Assembly: GCA_018240405.1 (NCBI GenBank)
Contig: JAFEFW010000614.1
Span: 31,795 to 95,794 of the forward strand
Length of the DNA stretch: 64,000 bases
Direction: 5' to 3'
DNA from: Pseudomonadota bacterium
GTDB taxonomy: Bacteria; Pseudomonadota; Alphaproteobacteria; Acetobacterales; Acetobacteraceae
Positions 1 to 9,447 of the stretch are shown here, in pieces (positions within the stretch are counted from its first letter, which is position 1; every line of letters starts with the position of its first letter). A model generated the notes under the pieces. The model had not been told where the DNA came from, made no database searches, and was given only the letters and a program-made list of their open reading frames with translations. The translations under genes were made by a program, and so were the position numbers.

Positions 1-667
1 CGCGGTGGCCGAGATTCTGCGAGCGGTGGGACTGCACGCTGGCTACGCAGCGCGCTACCCGCATGAGTTCTCCGGCGGACAGCGACAGCGCATAGCCATC
101 GCGCGGGCCATGATCCTGCATCCGGAACTGGTCGTGCTGGACGAACCGGTGAGCGCGCTGGACGTTTCGACCCAGAGCCAGATCCTGAACCTGCTGAAGG
201 CGATCCAGGACAAGTCCGGCACCGCGTTCTTGCTGGTGGCGCACGACCTGGCCGTTGTTCGGCTCATGAGTCCGCGCGTTGCGGTAATGTATCTCGGCGA
301 GATTGTCGAGGAGGGTCCGAGCGGGCGCGTCTACGACTCGCCGGGGCATCCGTACTCGATGGCGCTGATCTCGGCGATACCGTTTCCCGACCCGGTACGG
401 CAACGCAGCGCCACGCGCCTGATCCTGCGCGGCGACCTGCCCAGCCTGATGCGGCCGCCCAGCGGCTGCCGGTTCCGGACACGGTGCCCGTTCGCCATGG
501 AGATCTGCGCGCAGGAGAAGCCGCCGCCGGCGCCGATCGAGGGCGGCGGCACCGCCGCTTGCCATCTGCACGCCCACGGGCCCCGGCTACGCGGCCGATC
601 TGTACAGACGCTGCTGACGAACAGGCCGGGGGAGGTGCCGCAGGCGGCGATGGCAGCTTCGCGATAG
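1..667 (+). CDS. Oligopeptide/dipeptide ABC transporter ATP-binding protein, C-terminal part (5' truncated by window edge)
   Basis: The last 221 residues of an ABC importer ATPase of the Opp/Dpp class, which powers uptake of peptides or nickel-like solutes at the inner face of the membrane. Visible are the ABC signature SGGQRQRI (nt 71-94), Walker B LVVLDEP (nt 128-148), the D-loop SALD and the switch histidine in VAHD (nt 242-244). They are followed by the C-terminal oligopeptide domain: HPYSMALISAIP and the cysteine-bearing CRFRTRCPFAMEIC typical of DppD/DppF. Walker A lies before the window, so the true start cannot be seen. The reading frame is open from base 2. The substrate-binding protein follows 56 bases downstream on the same strand, so this is the end of a transporter operon. 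The substrate cannot be assigned. Confidence 0.93.
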   Translation, partial: AVAEILRAVGLHAGYAARYPHEFSGGQRQRIAIARAMILHPELVVLDEPVSALDVSTQSQILNLLKAIQDKSGTAFLLVAHDLAVVRLMSPRVAVMYLGEIVEEGPSGRVYDSPGHPYSMALISAIPFPDPVRQRSATRLILRGDLPSLMRPPSGCRFRTRCPFAMEICAQEKPPPAPIEGGGTAACHLHAHGPRLRGRSVQTLLTNRPGEVPQAAMAASR

Positions 668-723
668 GTGTTACGACGGGAACGGCCCAGCCAAAGCGGC
701 CGCCCATACAGGGAGACAGACGC

Positions 724-2298
724 ATGAAGATACGTTCCGCCGCAGCCATGCTGGTCGCGGGCGCACTGGCACTGGCATCGCAGGCCCCGGCTCAGGGGGC
801 CGGGCCCAAGTACAATACCGATGCGACGCTGATCTATTACGATTCCTCGGGCAACGCGACGCTTGATCCGGCAGAGCCGCAAAACGGCAGCAGCTACTCG
901 CATGAATCTTTGTTGGCGATCTATGATACGCTGATCCGCTTCGATCAGGCCGGAAACCTCACGCCTGGCCTGGCGGAGTCCTGGACGATCAACGACGACC
1001 TGACTGAGATCACGCTGAAGATCCGCAAGGGCGTGACCTTTCACGATGGCGCCAAGCTGGACGCTGCCGCGGTGAAGCGCAATTTTGAGCGGTCCACGGC
1101 GCTGGGCAAGCGCGCCGGTAATACGCTGGCGGATACGTTCCAGCAGATCGGCACGATTGAAACTGTCGGCGATGACACCGTGAAGCTGAAGCTGCGCCAG
1201 CCCAGCGGCCAGATCGAGTTCCGCCTGGCCTACAACAGCGGCATGATGGTCAGCCCCGCGGCACTGGAACCACTGCCGAACGGCGATCCGGTGTTCGGCG
1301 CTACGATGAAGCCGATCGGCGCCGGTCCCTACCGCGTGAAATCATTCGATTCCAACGTCAAGACCATCATGACGCGGTACGACGAGTATTGGCGCGGCAA
1401 GGAGGGGCGTCCGGCCGGGTTCGAGAATCATTACGTTCCGGACGCTCGCGCACGGCTAAACGCCGTGCGCTCCGGTGAGGCAACGATCGCGCTGATCGAT
1501 CCCCGCACCATCGCTGACGCCAAGGCCGCCGGCCTGACCATCCAGATGGTCGAGAAGAATGCGCTGTGGGACATCTACCTGAACGTTTCGCGGCCGGTGT
1601 TGAGCGATGTGCGCGTGCGGCAGGCGCTGATGTACGCGCTGGACCGGGAGGCGCTGGCGGATGCGATCGGCTTCGGCAGTTCCAAACCCACTGGCCAGCT
1701 TTGGGCGCCAAGCTCGCCGTTCTACATCAAGGAACTCGACACAAGGTATCCATACGACCCGGCCAAGGCGCGCGCCCTGCTGGCCGAGGCAGGCTATAAG
1801 AACAACGCCGAGATCACGCTACTGCTGCTGAACACGACCGAGTACCGGCAGTTGGCCGAGGCGTTGCAGGGCATGTGGGCGGATGTCGGCGTGAAGCTGA
1901 AGTTCGACGTGATCGACGTATCGCAATACACGCAGTTCGCCCGGCCGACACCACGCGGCGACATGATGATCGGGCGCAACGGTGGCCGTGGCGACGCGGT
2001 CGAAGGGCTGATGCAGATCGTCGGCACCGGCGGCGGCGTGAACCCCGGCGGCGCTGCCAGCCCGAAAATTGACGCGCTACTGCAGAAGGCTCGGATCCTG
2101 AAGTCCACCGACCCGAAGCGTCTGGAGACGATGCTGGAACTGTCGCGCGAAATTTCCGAGCAGGTTGGGAATATCCCGACGATCACACGGGCGACGGTAT
2201 ACGCCTACAAGCCGGGCTGCATTCTCGATCTGGAGGCGTACATGCCGGCGGGGGACGAACGGTTCAATGACGTGAAGATTGGTCCGAACTGTAAGTAA
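724..2298 (+). CDS. ABC transporter substrate-binding protein, family 5 (peptide/dipeptide type)
   Basis: A 524-residue periplasmic solute-binding protein of the SBP_bac_5 (DppA/OppA) family, the capture component for the ATPase immediately upstream. The start at 724 follows a GGGAGA ribosome site and gives a clean Sec signal peptide (KIRSAAAMLVAGALALA, cleavage near APAQG). An earlier in-frame start would lie inside the preceding ATPase gene. Family features include the N-terminal TLDPAEP/SYSHESLLAIYDTL region, the central RVRQALMYALDREALADAI segment and YDPAKARALLAEAGY. Length is normal for the family. A cysteine pair near the end (KPGC and GPNCK) may form a disulfide. The ligand is unknown; members bind peptides, glutathione, haem or opines. 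Confidence 0.93.
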   Translation: MKIRSAAAMLVAGALALASQAPAQGAGPKYNTDATLIYYDSSGNATLDPAEPQNGSSYSHESLLAIYDTLIRFDQAGNLTPGLAESWTINDDLTEITLKIRKGVTFHDGAKLDAAAVKRNFERSTALGKRAGNTLADTFQQIGTIETVGDDTVKLKLRQPSGQIEFRLAYNSGMMVSPAALEPLPNGDPVFGATMKPIGAGPYRVKSFDSNVKTIMTRYDEYWRGKEGRPAGFENHYVPDARARLNAVRSGEATIALIDPRTIADAKAAGLTIQMVEKNALWDIYLNVSRPVLSDVRVRQALMYALDREALADAIGFGSSKPTGQLWAPSSPFYIKELDTRYPYDPAKARALLAEAGYKNNAEITLLLLNTTEYRQLAEALQGMWADVGVKLKFDVIDVSQYTQFARPTPRGDMMIGRNGGRGDAVEGLMQIVGTGGGVNPGGAASPKIDALLQKARILKSTDPKRLETMLELSREISEQVGNIPTITRATVYAYKPGCILDLEAYMPAGDERFNDVKIGPNCK

Positions 2299-2335
2299 CC
2301 GACCCTGATCGGGCGGCCGCCTTTTCCTTCGCGTC

Positions 2336-2359
2336 ATCGCCCGCCGGCGTGCGGGCGAT
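2336..2359 (+). terminator. GC-rich hairpin after the binding-protein gene
   Basis: A perfect 9-bp stem (ATCGCCCGC / GCGGGCGAT) with a 6-base loop lies 38 bases after the stop of the substrate-binding protein. No T-run follows, so it is at best a weak or Rho-assisted end signal, or simply a stabilising 3' hairpin. Confidence 0.25.
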
Positions 2360-2481
2360 CGCAAGCGACGGCCGCCATCTGATCAACAGGCAGGCATCGT
2401 GGCGGCGCTGTTCTCCTACCCGGTGGTATGGCAAACAGCGCGCACCGCCTTGCGGCGGCATGAACTGCGCCGAAGCCGACC

Positions 2482-3150
2482 ATGATCGTTGTCCACCACC
2501 TCAATCACTCCCGCTCGCAGCGCATTCTGTGGCTACTGGAGGAACTCGGCGTGGAGTACGAAGTGGTGAAGCACTTCCGCGACCCGGTGACGAACCTCGC
2601 ACCGCCGGACATCACCAAAATCCACCCACTGGGCAAGCTGCCGATCATCCAGGAGGGTGACCTGACGCTGGCCGAGTCGGGCGCCATCATTGAGTATATC
2701 CTGGGAAAATACGGCAAGGGCCGCCTGGTGCCGGCAGCAAGGTCGGCGGAGCACACGCGCTACCTCTACTGGATGCACTACGCGGAAGGGTCCGCGATGC
2801 CTGTGCTGCTGCTGCGCGTGATCTTCGACCAGATCGAGACCGCGCGTGTGCCGTTTTTGATACGACCGCTGACGCGCGGGCTGGCGCGCCGCATGAAGGG
2901 ACAGTTCATCCAACCGCAACTCGACCGGCACTACGATTACCTGGAAGCCGAACTTGATAACCGTGACTGGTTCGCCGGCGGCTCCGAGATGACCGCCGCC
3001 GACATCCAAATGAGCTTTGCGCTGGAGGGAGCTGCCGCTCGGGCCGGCCTGGACCAGCGGCACCCCCGGCTAATGGCATTCCTGGAGCGCATTCACGCCC
3101 GCCCAGCCTACCACCGCGCCATCGAGCGTGGTGGCCCATACCAACTGTAG
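2482..3150 (+). CDS. Glutathione S-transferase family protein
   Basis: A 222-residue cytosolic GST, expected to conjugate glutathione to electrophiles or reduce peroxides. The N-terminal thioredoxin-like domain (about residues 1-80) carries the candidate catalytic serine region HHLNHSRSQR, the cis-proline loop LGKLPII and the glutathione-binding LAESGAIIEYI. The all-helical C-terminal domain follows, with the conserved N-capping box around MTAADIQMSF. Length is typical. It resembles the yeast Gtt1/bacterial GST-like group more than the Beta class. It stands alone between a peptide transporter gene and a convergent flavoprotein gene only 11 bases away. A longer shifted frame over its 5' end has no family features. 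The substrate is not predictable. Confidence 0.92.
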   Translation: MIVVHHLNHSRSQRILWLLEELGVEYEVVKHFRDPVTNLAPPDITKIHPLGKLPIIQEGDLTLAESGAIIEYILGKYGKGRLVPAARSAEHTRYLYWMHYAEGSAMPVLLLRVIFDQIETARVPFLIRPLTRGLARRMKGQFIQPQLDRHYDYLEAELDNRDWFAGGSEMTAADIQMSFALEGAAARAGLDQRHPRLMAFLERIHARPAYHRAIERGGPYQL

Positions 3151-3161
3151 CCGGCGCGCCC

Positions 3162-4799
3162 TCAGGCAGCCTCAAACACACCTGTGCCTGGCGCGAAGCT
3201 GTCCGGCCGCGCCATCGCCCAGGCATCGCGGAAGCGTTCGTCCGTCGTCCCGTCCAGCAGTTCGCCAGGCTGCAGCGTCGGATACAGCGCCGCGAAGCTT
3301 GCAACATCCTGCGCCGTAACGCGGCGGAAAACGTGCTCCGGCCGAAGCTGCGCCGGATGATCCAACCCGGCAGCGGCAACCAGTTCGGCCAGTGCCTCCA
3401 GCGTATTGGCGTGGAAGTTGTGCACCCGCGGCGCCTTGTCGGCGACGACCAGGGCGCGCTGGCGCGTTGGATCCTGCGTTGCCACGCCGGTTGGGCAGCG
3501 ATCGGTGTGGCAGGCTTGCGACTGAATGCAGCCGACGGCGAACATGAAGCCGCGGGCGGCGTTGCACCAGTCGGCGCCAAGCGCCATCGCGCGAGCAATG
3601 TCGAAGCCGGTGATGATCCGGCCGGCGGCGCCCAGGCGGATGCGGTCCCGCGCGCCGATGCCGATCAGCGCACTGTGGACGAAATTCAACCCCTCCCGCA
3701 GTGGCGTGCCGACATGGTCCATGAACTCCAGCGGCGCCGCGCCGGTGCCGCCCTCGCTGCCGTCAATGACGATGAAGTCCGGATACAGCCCGGTCTCCAG
3801 CATCGCCTTGCAGATCGCCAGGAACTCCCACCGATGGCCGACGCACAACTTGAAGCCGGCTGGCTTACCGCCCGCCAGGCGGCGCATGTCGGCGACGAAC
3901 TGCAGCAGGCCGATCGGCGTCGAAAATGCCGAATGCGATGATGGCGACACACAATCACGCCCGATCGGTATGCCGCGCGTGGCGGCGATTTCGGCGCTGA
4001 CCTTCGCCGCCGGCAGCACCCCGCCATGGCCTGGCTTAGCGCCCTGGCTGAGCTTCAGCTCCACCATCCTGACCTGCGGATGCGCAGCGTTGGCGGCGAA
4101 ATGCTCCGCCGAGAACCGCCCATCTGGCGTGCGGGCGCCGAAATAGCCGGACCCAATTTCCCAGATGATATCGCCGCCTGCCTCCAGATGGTAGCGACTG
4201 AGACCACCCTCACCTGTATCGTGCGCGAAGCCGCCGCGCTTTGCGCCCTGGTTCAGCGCCCGGATGGCGTTCGGGCTGAGAGCGCCAAAACTCATGGCCG
4301 AAATATTGAAGATCGAGGCAATATAGGGCTGCGTGCAGCCCGGACCGCCGATGGTGACGCGGAAATCGGCATCGGGCACCGGCCGCGCCGCGATCGAGTG
4401 GTGCAACCACTCGAAGCCTGGCGCATAGGCTTCATATTGCGTGCCAAACGGTCGCTTATCGAGCTCGCCCTTGGCACGCTGATACACCACGGCACGGCGG
4501 TCGCGGCTGAATGGCGTGCCGTGCTTCTCATCCTCGAAGAAATACTGCCGCATCTCCGGCCGCACGGTCTCGAGCAGGAAGCGTAGATGCGCGGCAATCG
4601 GATAGGCGCGCAGAACCGCGTGGCGAGGCTGCAGCAGATCGTAGATGCCCAGCAGCGTTACGGCGCCGAAGACCATAATGGCCGGCAGCCACCAGGCCGA
4701 GGCCGAAAGCAATGCGATTGCGAGGCTGCCCAGCGTGGCTGCGCCGGCCAGCGTCAGGGTGATGAAGCGTGCTGTGAAAAGAACTTGCCAGGATCGCAT
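3162..4799 (-). CDS. FMN-binding glutamate synthase family protein (stand-alone synthase domain)
   Basis: A 545-residue protein with the FMN/iron-sulfur central domain of glutamate synthase but without the N-terminal glutaminase domain. The N-terminus has two hydrophobic segments (about residues 8-50), so it is probably membrane anchored. Domain motifs are NISAMSFGALSPNAIRALNQ, LSQGAKPGHGGVLP, the FMN-phosphate loop DGSEGGTGAAP and the cysteine cluster GCIQSQACHTDRCPTG expected to bind a 3Fe-4S centre. It probably catalyses an FMN-dependent reductive amination or a related redox reaction, but the physiological reaction of these stand-alone proteins is not settled. Start ATG 4799 follows GAGGAC. 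It diverges from the L,D-transpeptidase across about 105 bases. Confidence 0.9.
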   Translation of the reverse strand: MRSWQVLFTARFITLTLAGAATLGSLAIALLSASAWWLPAIMVFGAVTLLGIYDLLQPRHAVLRAYPIAAHLRFLLETVRPEMRQYFFEDEKHGTPFSRDRRAVVYQRAKGELDKRPFGTQYEAYAPGFEWLHHSIAARPVPDADFRVTIGGPGCTQPYIASIFNISAMSFGALSPNAIRALNQGAKRGGFAHDTGEGGLSRYHLEAGGDIIWEIGSGYFGARTPDGRFSAEHFAANAAHPQVRMVELKLSQGAKPGHGGVLPAAKVSAEIAATRGIPIGRDCVSPSSHSAFSTPIGLLQFVADMRRLAGGKPAGFKLCVGHRWEFLAICKAMLETGLYPDFIVIDGSEGGTGAAPLEFMDHVGTPLREGLNFVHSALIGIGARDRIRLGAAGRIITGFDIARAMALGADWCNAARGFMFAVGCIQSQACHTDRCPTGVATQDPTRQRALVVADKAPRVHNFHANTLEALAELVAAAGLDHPAQLRPEHVFRRVTAQDVASFAALYPTLQPGELLDGTTDERFRDAWAMARPDSFAPGTGVFEAA

Positions 4800-4904
4800 G
4801 CCATGTCCTCGCGCGCTGTCGGGCCGCGGGCGAGAGCTTGATCCGGATCAGACCGCGAGCGGTCAATGCATGGCATATCTGGTGCATTCACGGGAGAGAT
4901 TTCG

Positions 4905-5804
4905 TTGCACCGCAGTTGCTGCTTTTCCGCAGTCCTTTTGCTGCTGTGTGCCGGATGCGCGCAGTCGCAACCAAATGCGGTCCCCACCGCCATGGTCCCT
5001 GCGCCGGCGCCACAGGCGACCACACGACAGGATGCTGCGCCGCCCGGTGACGTTGCCGTCTCGACGCAGGCTGCTGCGCTACCTCAACCATTACCAGCCG
5101 ACGTCAATGCCGAAATCGGCCGCCTGCGTGCGGCTTTCGTCCAGGAGGTGCCGCAGCGCGTGACGCGATCGGCAATTTCCGACACAGACTGGATCAGCCT
5201 TGCCAGGGCACGGCTTTCTGGTGCGGCAGTGCGCATCGAGCATTCGCAATTACTGGTGGTGATTGACCGCGCGCCACGTGTGCAGGAGCTGCGGCTCATC
5301 GTCGCGCAGCCCGGCAGCCTGCCTTGGTATGTGATTGGCGGCAGCAAGGTCTCTACCGGGCAGGCCGAGCGGCATGGCTACTTCATCACACCGGTTGGTG
5401 TCTTCCCGCACACGACCGACATCCTTGACTATCGCGCCTTGGGGACGTTCAACGAAAACCATATCCGCGGCCTTGGCCTGAAGGGCATGCGGGTGTGGGA
5501 TTTCGGCTGGCAGACGACGCAGCAAGGCTGGGGTGAGCATGCCGAGGCCGAGATCCGGTTGTTGCTGCATGCGACCGACCCCGATTATCTGGAGCAGCGT
5601 CTCGGCCGGACCGCCTCGAAAGGCTGCGTGCGCATTCCCGCATCGATGAACCGCTTCCTCGATACGCATGGCGTGCTGGATGCGGATTATGAGCAGGCGG
5701 CGGTGTCGGATCTTCGTTTCGCTGCCGTGCTGCTGCCGGGCCGGCAGCCGTCACCGCTGGCCGGGACACTGATGGTGGTTATTGATTCAAGCATGGCGAC
5801 GTAG
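4905..5804 (+). CDS. L,D-transpeptidase (YkuD) lipoprotein
   Basis: A peptidoglycan-modifying L,D-transpeptidase that makes 3-3 cross-links or attaches proteins to the wall. The YkuD motif is SKGCVRIP, with catalytic cysteine about residue 241 and an upstream histidine in LLLHATDPDY (about residue 222). I prefer the TTG at 4905: it follows GGGAGAG by six bases and yields a short lipoprotein signal (MHRSCCFSAVLLLLCAGC) with the lipid cysteine at 18. An in-frame ATG at 4866 would add 13 residues before the signal and lacks a good ribosome site. A proline/alanine-rich linker precedes the enzyme domain. At 299 residues it is within the family range. It is divergent from the glutamate-synthase-like gene and probably transcribed alone. 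Confidence 0.88.
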   Translation: MHRSCCFSAVLLLLCAGCAQSQPNAVPTAMVPAPAPQATTRQDAAPPGDVAVSTQAAALPQPLPADVNAEIGRLRAAFVQEVPQRVTRSAISDTDWISLARARLSGAAVRIEHSQLLVVIDRAPRVQELRLIVAQPGSLPWYVIGGSKVSTGQAERHGYFITPVGVFPHTTDILDYRALGTFNENHIRGLGLKGMRVWDFGWQTTQQGWGEHAEAEIRLLLHATDPDYLEQRLGRTASKGCVRIPASMNRFLDTHGVLDADYEQAAVSDLRFAAVLLPGRQPSPLAGTLMVVIDSSMAT

Positions 5805-5853
5805 CTCGATCGGCTGATAGGTCCAAAAGCCGTTCGGAAGCCGACCGGCGCGC

Positions 5854-7080
5854 CTATTCGACCGCCTCCTCCACGGCCACCGCACGCGTCTCCGGCATTG
5901 CGGCCCAAAGCAGCAGCAGCCCTGCGATGCCTGTAAGTGTCAGCCCCAGGTAGGTAACGGTTGCACCGAACCAAGCTGCAACCAGCCCGGCAAACAGCGT
6001 GCTGCAGGAGGCGCCCACTGCGATTGCCACGCCCAGCGCACCGAGCGCCAGGTTGAACTGGCCCTTGCCGCGGGTCAGATCGGCAGCGACGAGCGTCATG
6101 GTGACACCGAAGATCGCGCTACTGACCCCGTTCAACAACTGGCCCAGCACGAGCGTGTAGGGTCCCGGGGCAGTCGCATACAGCACCCCCTGGACCGGCA
6201 CGAGCGCCCAGCACAGCAGTAGCAAAGGCCTGCGGCCGGAACGGTCGGCAGAACGGCCGGCCCACGGCGCCAGCAACGCCACGATCACCTGCGGTAACAG
6301 GATCGTCGCGGCTACCACCAGCGTGGCGAGTTCCGGATGTCGTTGCGAGGCCTGTCCCGTCACGCCCTGCAGCATGGCTGCGCTGGCCGCAAAGAACAGG
6401 ACGATGCTGCCGGCAAAGACCGCCAGGCGCCGGTCGAGGAACAGCGCCCTGATCCCGGCCCATGACGGCTTTACCGCAGGCGGCTCGCCGCCATCTGCGA
6501 TCGCGTTGGCATCATCCAGATATCCGGGCGCATGCCGCTCGATAAGGTGCAGCGCCAGCAGCGCCGGCACCGTCAAGGCCGCGGCAACCAGAAACACCGC
6601 TTCGGGCAGGAAGAACGAGCCCGCGAAGCCCATTACGCCGGCCGTGAGGCCGTTGCCGATGGAAGCGAACCGGGCATTGCGGCCAATGCGTTCGCTGAAC
6701 CCGGCCCGCCCGACCAGCGCCATGCTGATGGAGGCGATGCCGGGTCCAATCAGCGAACTCGACACCCCCTGCAACGCCTGTGCGCAGAAAACCACCGGTC
6801 GCGCCGAGGACAGGGCCAGCATCAGCGCGGCAAGACCGATGCCGACAACACCCAGCCGCACCGCCCGGCGCTTGTCGGTCAGACTGTCGATAAAGGCCCC
6901 GGCTGGCATCTGGCTGACCAGGCTGCTGAGCGTGCCGATCGTCAGCGCGAGCCCAATTGCCTGCACCGGCCAATGCTGGCTGACCAGATGCACGGTGACA
7001 AAGACGCCGAAGCCGGTCTGAATCGCCGCCACAAAGAAGTTGACACCATCCAGGCCATAGAGGCTGCGGCGTGTCGGCAT
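5854..7080 (-). CDS. MFS transporter (possible sugar carrier of the GH65 operon)
   Basis: A 408-residue major facilitator carrier with about 12 predicted membrane helices. N-terminal motifs are GLDGVNFFVAAIQTGFG and, in the loop between helices 2 and 3, GAFIDSLTDKRRA. The C-terminus ends AAMPETRAVAV. Start ATG 7080 is chosen over an upstream in-frame codon at 7128 because AGGGAG sits just before it. It is the last gene of a same-strand run HAD-GH65-MFS, with 81 bases after the GH65 stop, so import of the disaccharide cleaved by GH65 is a reasonable inference. It is clearly paralogous to the carrier at 26775-28043. The substrate cannot be read from sequence. Confidence 0.9.
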   Translation of the reverse strand: MPTRRSLYGLDGVNFFVAAIQTGFGVFVTVHLVSQHWPVQAIGLALTIGTLSSLVSQMPAGAFIDSLTDKRRAVRLGVVGIGLAALMLALSSARPVVFCAQALQGVSSSLIGPGIASISMALVGRAGFSERIGRNARFASIGNGLTAGVMGFAGSFFLPEAVFLVAAALTVPALLALHLIERHAPGYLDDANAIADGGEPPAVKPSWAGIRALFLDRRLAVFAGSIVLFFAASAAMLQGVTGQASQRHPELATLVVAATILLPQVIVALLAPWAGRSADRSGRRPLLLLCWALVPVQGVLYATAPGPYTLVLGQLLNGVSSAIFGVTMTLVAADLTRGKGQFNLALGALGVAIAVGASCSTLFAGLVAAWFGATVTYLGLTLTGIAGLLLLWAAMPETRAVAVEEAVE

Positions 7081-7161
7081 CTGGCGCTCCCTGGCTCCGG
7101 CAAATATGGCGTCAGAGGCGTGCACCAAGCCAAGGGAAGCCGCAACCGGCGGCTCTGTGGA

Positions 7162-9447
7162 TCAAGCCGCTGCCTGGACCGTGGCACCCGGCTGCAATGT
7201 GTGGACGGTGCTACCGATCCGCAGCGGCATCGGCTCGCCGGCTTCCAGCGTGGCCTGCACCGCGCTGCCGTTCATGGCGAGTGCAATGCGCCGCCCGCGC
7301 CACTGCACGCGAAACGCCAGACGCCGCCACTCTGGCGGCAGCTTCGGCGACAGCGCAGGGATGTCCGAAGCCAGGTCAAGACCGGCGAAGCCGAGGACGA
7401 CGGCCTGCCATGCCGCGCCAAGCCCGGCGATGCGGATCCCGCCGGCGGTGGCCGGATTGTCGATCAAGTCGGCCTTCGCCGCCTGGCGCAGGAAGCGAAG
7501 CGCCATGTCCTTATCCCCCAGGCGCGCCGCAACCAGGGCATGCAGGCCGGCGCTGAGCGAACTGCCATGCGCACAGCGTGGCTCGTAATGGCGGAAATTG
7601 GTCTCCGCCGTTCCGTCCGGAAACGCCTCCGGTAGCAGTGCGATCAATGCAACAACATCAGCCTGCTTGACCAGCTGCGTGCGTTGCGTCCGTTCCCGCC
7701 CGATGACCACGTCGATCGGCATCGTCCGGTCGGCATACGCGGCAAGGTCAACGTATTCCAGCTTGTGGAAGCCCTCGAACTCCTCGTACAGCCCGGTTGC
7801 AGGATCGAGCCCGGTGACAATGCGTGTTGCCGCATCCCGCCAGTCCGCCAGTTCTGCCTCTGACAGATCCAGCTTTTTTGTCAGCGCCGCCGCCTGGTCC
7901 GGCCAGCGCGCGCGCAACCGGTCGACGCATTCCAGAGCGCGCTCGATGTTCCAACGCGCCATGACGTTGGTGAAGGCGCTGTCGTCGACGTCCTCATGAT
8001 ACTCGTCGGGACCGATGACGTGGCGAATGTGCCGCCTGCCATCAGCTTCCAGCACCGCTCTGGACGCCCAGAACCGGGCGGTCTCCAGGATGATCTCGGC
8101 GCCAGCGGACAGGAAGAAGTCGTCATCCCCGGTGGCGCGCCAGTAGCACCAGACGGCGTAGGCGACATCAGACGCGATGTGCTGCTCCATCTTACCGGTG
8201 AGCACCTCGATCAGCTTACCGTCCGGCCCTACGACGTGGTCCGGCGTTGTCTCCATGCCGGTATCGGCCGATTCCCAGGCATAGAGCGCACCTTTGCAGC
8301 CGATCCCCGTCGCCTTGGCCCGAGCGCCGGGCAGCGTGTGATAGCGGTACATCAGCATTGCGCGTGCCGCCTCGGGCCACACCGCGGTATAGAAGGGTAG
8401 CAGATAGACTTCGGTGTCCCAGAAAACATGGCCGAAATAGGCGTCGCCGGTCAGCGCCCTCGCGCCGACCGACACGCGTTCATCATCCGGATTGGCAGCA
8501 CCGGTGAGGTGGAAGACGGCAAAGTTCAGCGCACGCTGCAGGTCGTCATCGCCATCCAGTTCAATGCCGCCCGCCGCCCAGCGATCCTGCCAGGCCGCTT
8601 CGTGCGCCGCGAGAATGGCGCGCCAGCCAACGGAGCGGCCGCGCGACAGGGCGTCGGAGGCTTCCGGCGCCGGGTCAGACATTGGCGAATCGCCGCGTGA
8701 CACCGCAACGATACGGTCGAGTTCCGCCACCTGATCAGCCTGCGAGCGCATGTACCAGGTCCAGCGTAGCGGGAACGGACGGGCCGGTTGCACCACCGTA
8801 TCGCCGATTCGCAGCGTCGGGGCGCAGGCCATTGCCACACTCTTGTAGTTACCCTCGGTATGCCAGGCGCCGAGGTCAGGCTCCAGCCTGGCCGGCTCCA
8901 TGCCGACGCCGGCCATGGAGAAACTGGCCTCAATGTGGACGTCCACTCCATCGCGATCCAGGGACATGCGCAGGACCTGCAGGCCGAGCGCTCGGTCGGC
9001 CTGGGACAGGACGCGCATTTCAGTGCCGGTGACAGTGATCCCGGCCGGCGTACGATGTGTCCAGCCTGACAGCAGCACGCCACGCCGCATATCGAGCGTG
9101 CGGTAGGAGGCCAAGACCTGACCCTCGCGCGCCAGCAGTGGCTCGCCATCCAGGGTGATGCGCACGCGCGACCAGTCGGCGACCGGCACCAGCGCGGGGA
9201 CGGGCGGATCGGTGTTAGGCGTGTCGAACAGGCCGGCGATGTAGCAGCGCGGCCAGGACGCCCAGCGGATAAAGCCAAGCCAGCCGGCCCAGGTTGGGCC
9301 ACGGCTGACGGCGCGGGAGGCCCGCATGCCCATGAACCCGTTGCTCAGTGCGAGCCGCGACTCCACGGCGCTCTCGGTCACGATGTTGTAGCCATCATGG
9401 CGGACGAGCCACGCAGGGTCCGAAGTCGGCGCCAACGCATCAGGCAT
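7162..9447 (-). CDS. Glycoside hydrolase family 65 disaccharide phosphorylase
   Basis: A 761-residue GH65 enzyme. The family cleaves alpha-linked glucose disaccharides (maltose, trehalose, kojibiose, nigerose) with phosphate to beta-glucose 1-phosphate plus glucose. An N-terminal beta-sandwich is followed by the (alpha/alpha)6 barrel with GDAYFGHVFWDTEVYLLPF and the general-acid motif VIGPDEYHEDVDD (Glu about 482). The phosphate-site region is KQADVVALIALLP and RCAHGSSLSAGLHA, and a C-terminal beta domain ends the protein. Start ATG 9447 overlaps the end of the HAD gene by 8 bases, indicating translational coupling. The partner HAD enzyme would convert beta-glucose 1-phosphate to glucose 6-phosphate. 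Which disaccharide is used is not determined. Confidence 0.93.
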   Translation of the reverse strand: MPDALAPTSDPAWLVRHDGYNIVTESAVESRLALSNGFMGMRASRAVSRGPTWAGWLGFIRWASWPRCYIAGLFDTPNTDPPVPALVPVADWSRVRITLDGEPLLAREGQVLASYRTLDMRRGVLLSGWTHRTPAGITVTGTEMRVLSQADRALGLQVLRMSLDRDGVDVHIEASFSMAGVGMEPARLEPDLGAWHTEGNYKSVAMACAPTLRIGDTVVQPARPFPLRWTWYMRSQADQVAELDRIVAVSRGDSPMSDPAPEASDALSRGRSVGWRAILAAHEAAWQDRWAAGGIELDGDDDLQRALNFAVFHLTGAANPDDERVSVGARALTGDAYFGHVFWDTEVYLLPFYTAVWPEAARAMLMYRYHTLPGARAKATGIGCKGALYAWESADTGMETTPDHVVGPDGKLIEVLTGKMEQHIASDVAYAVWCYWRATGDDDFFLSAGAEIILETARFWASRAVLEADGRRHIRHVIGPDEYHEDVDDSAFTNVMARWNIERALECVDRLRARWPDQAAALTKKLDLSEAELADWRDAATRIVTGLDPATGLYEEFEGFHKLEYVDLAAYADRTMPIDVVIGRERTQRTQLVKQADVVALIALLPEAFPDGTAETNFRHYEPRCAHGSSLSAGLHALVAARLGDKDMALRFLRQAAKADLIDNPATAGGIRIAGLGAAWQAVVLGFAGLDLASDIPALSPKLPPEWRRLAFRVQWRGRRIALAMNGSAVQATLEAGEPMPLRIGSTVHTLQPGATVQAAA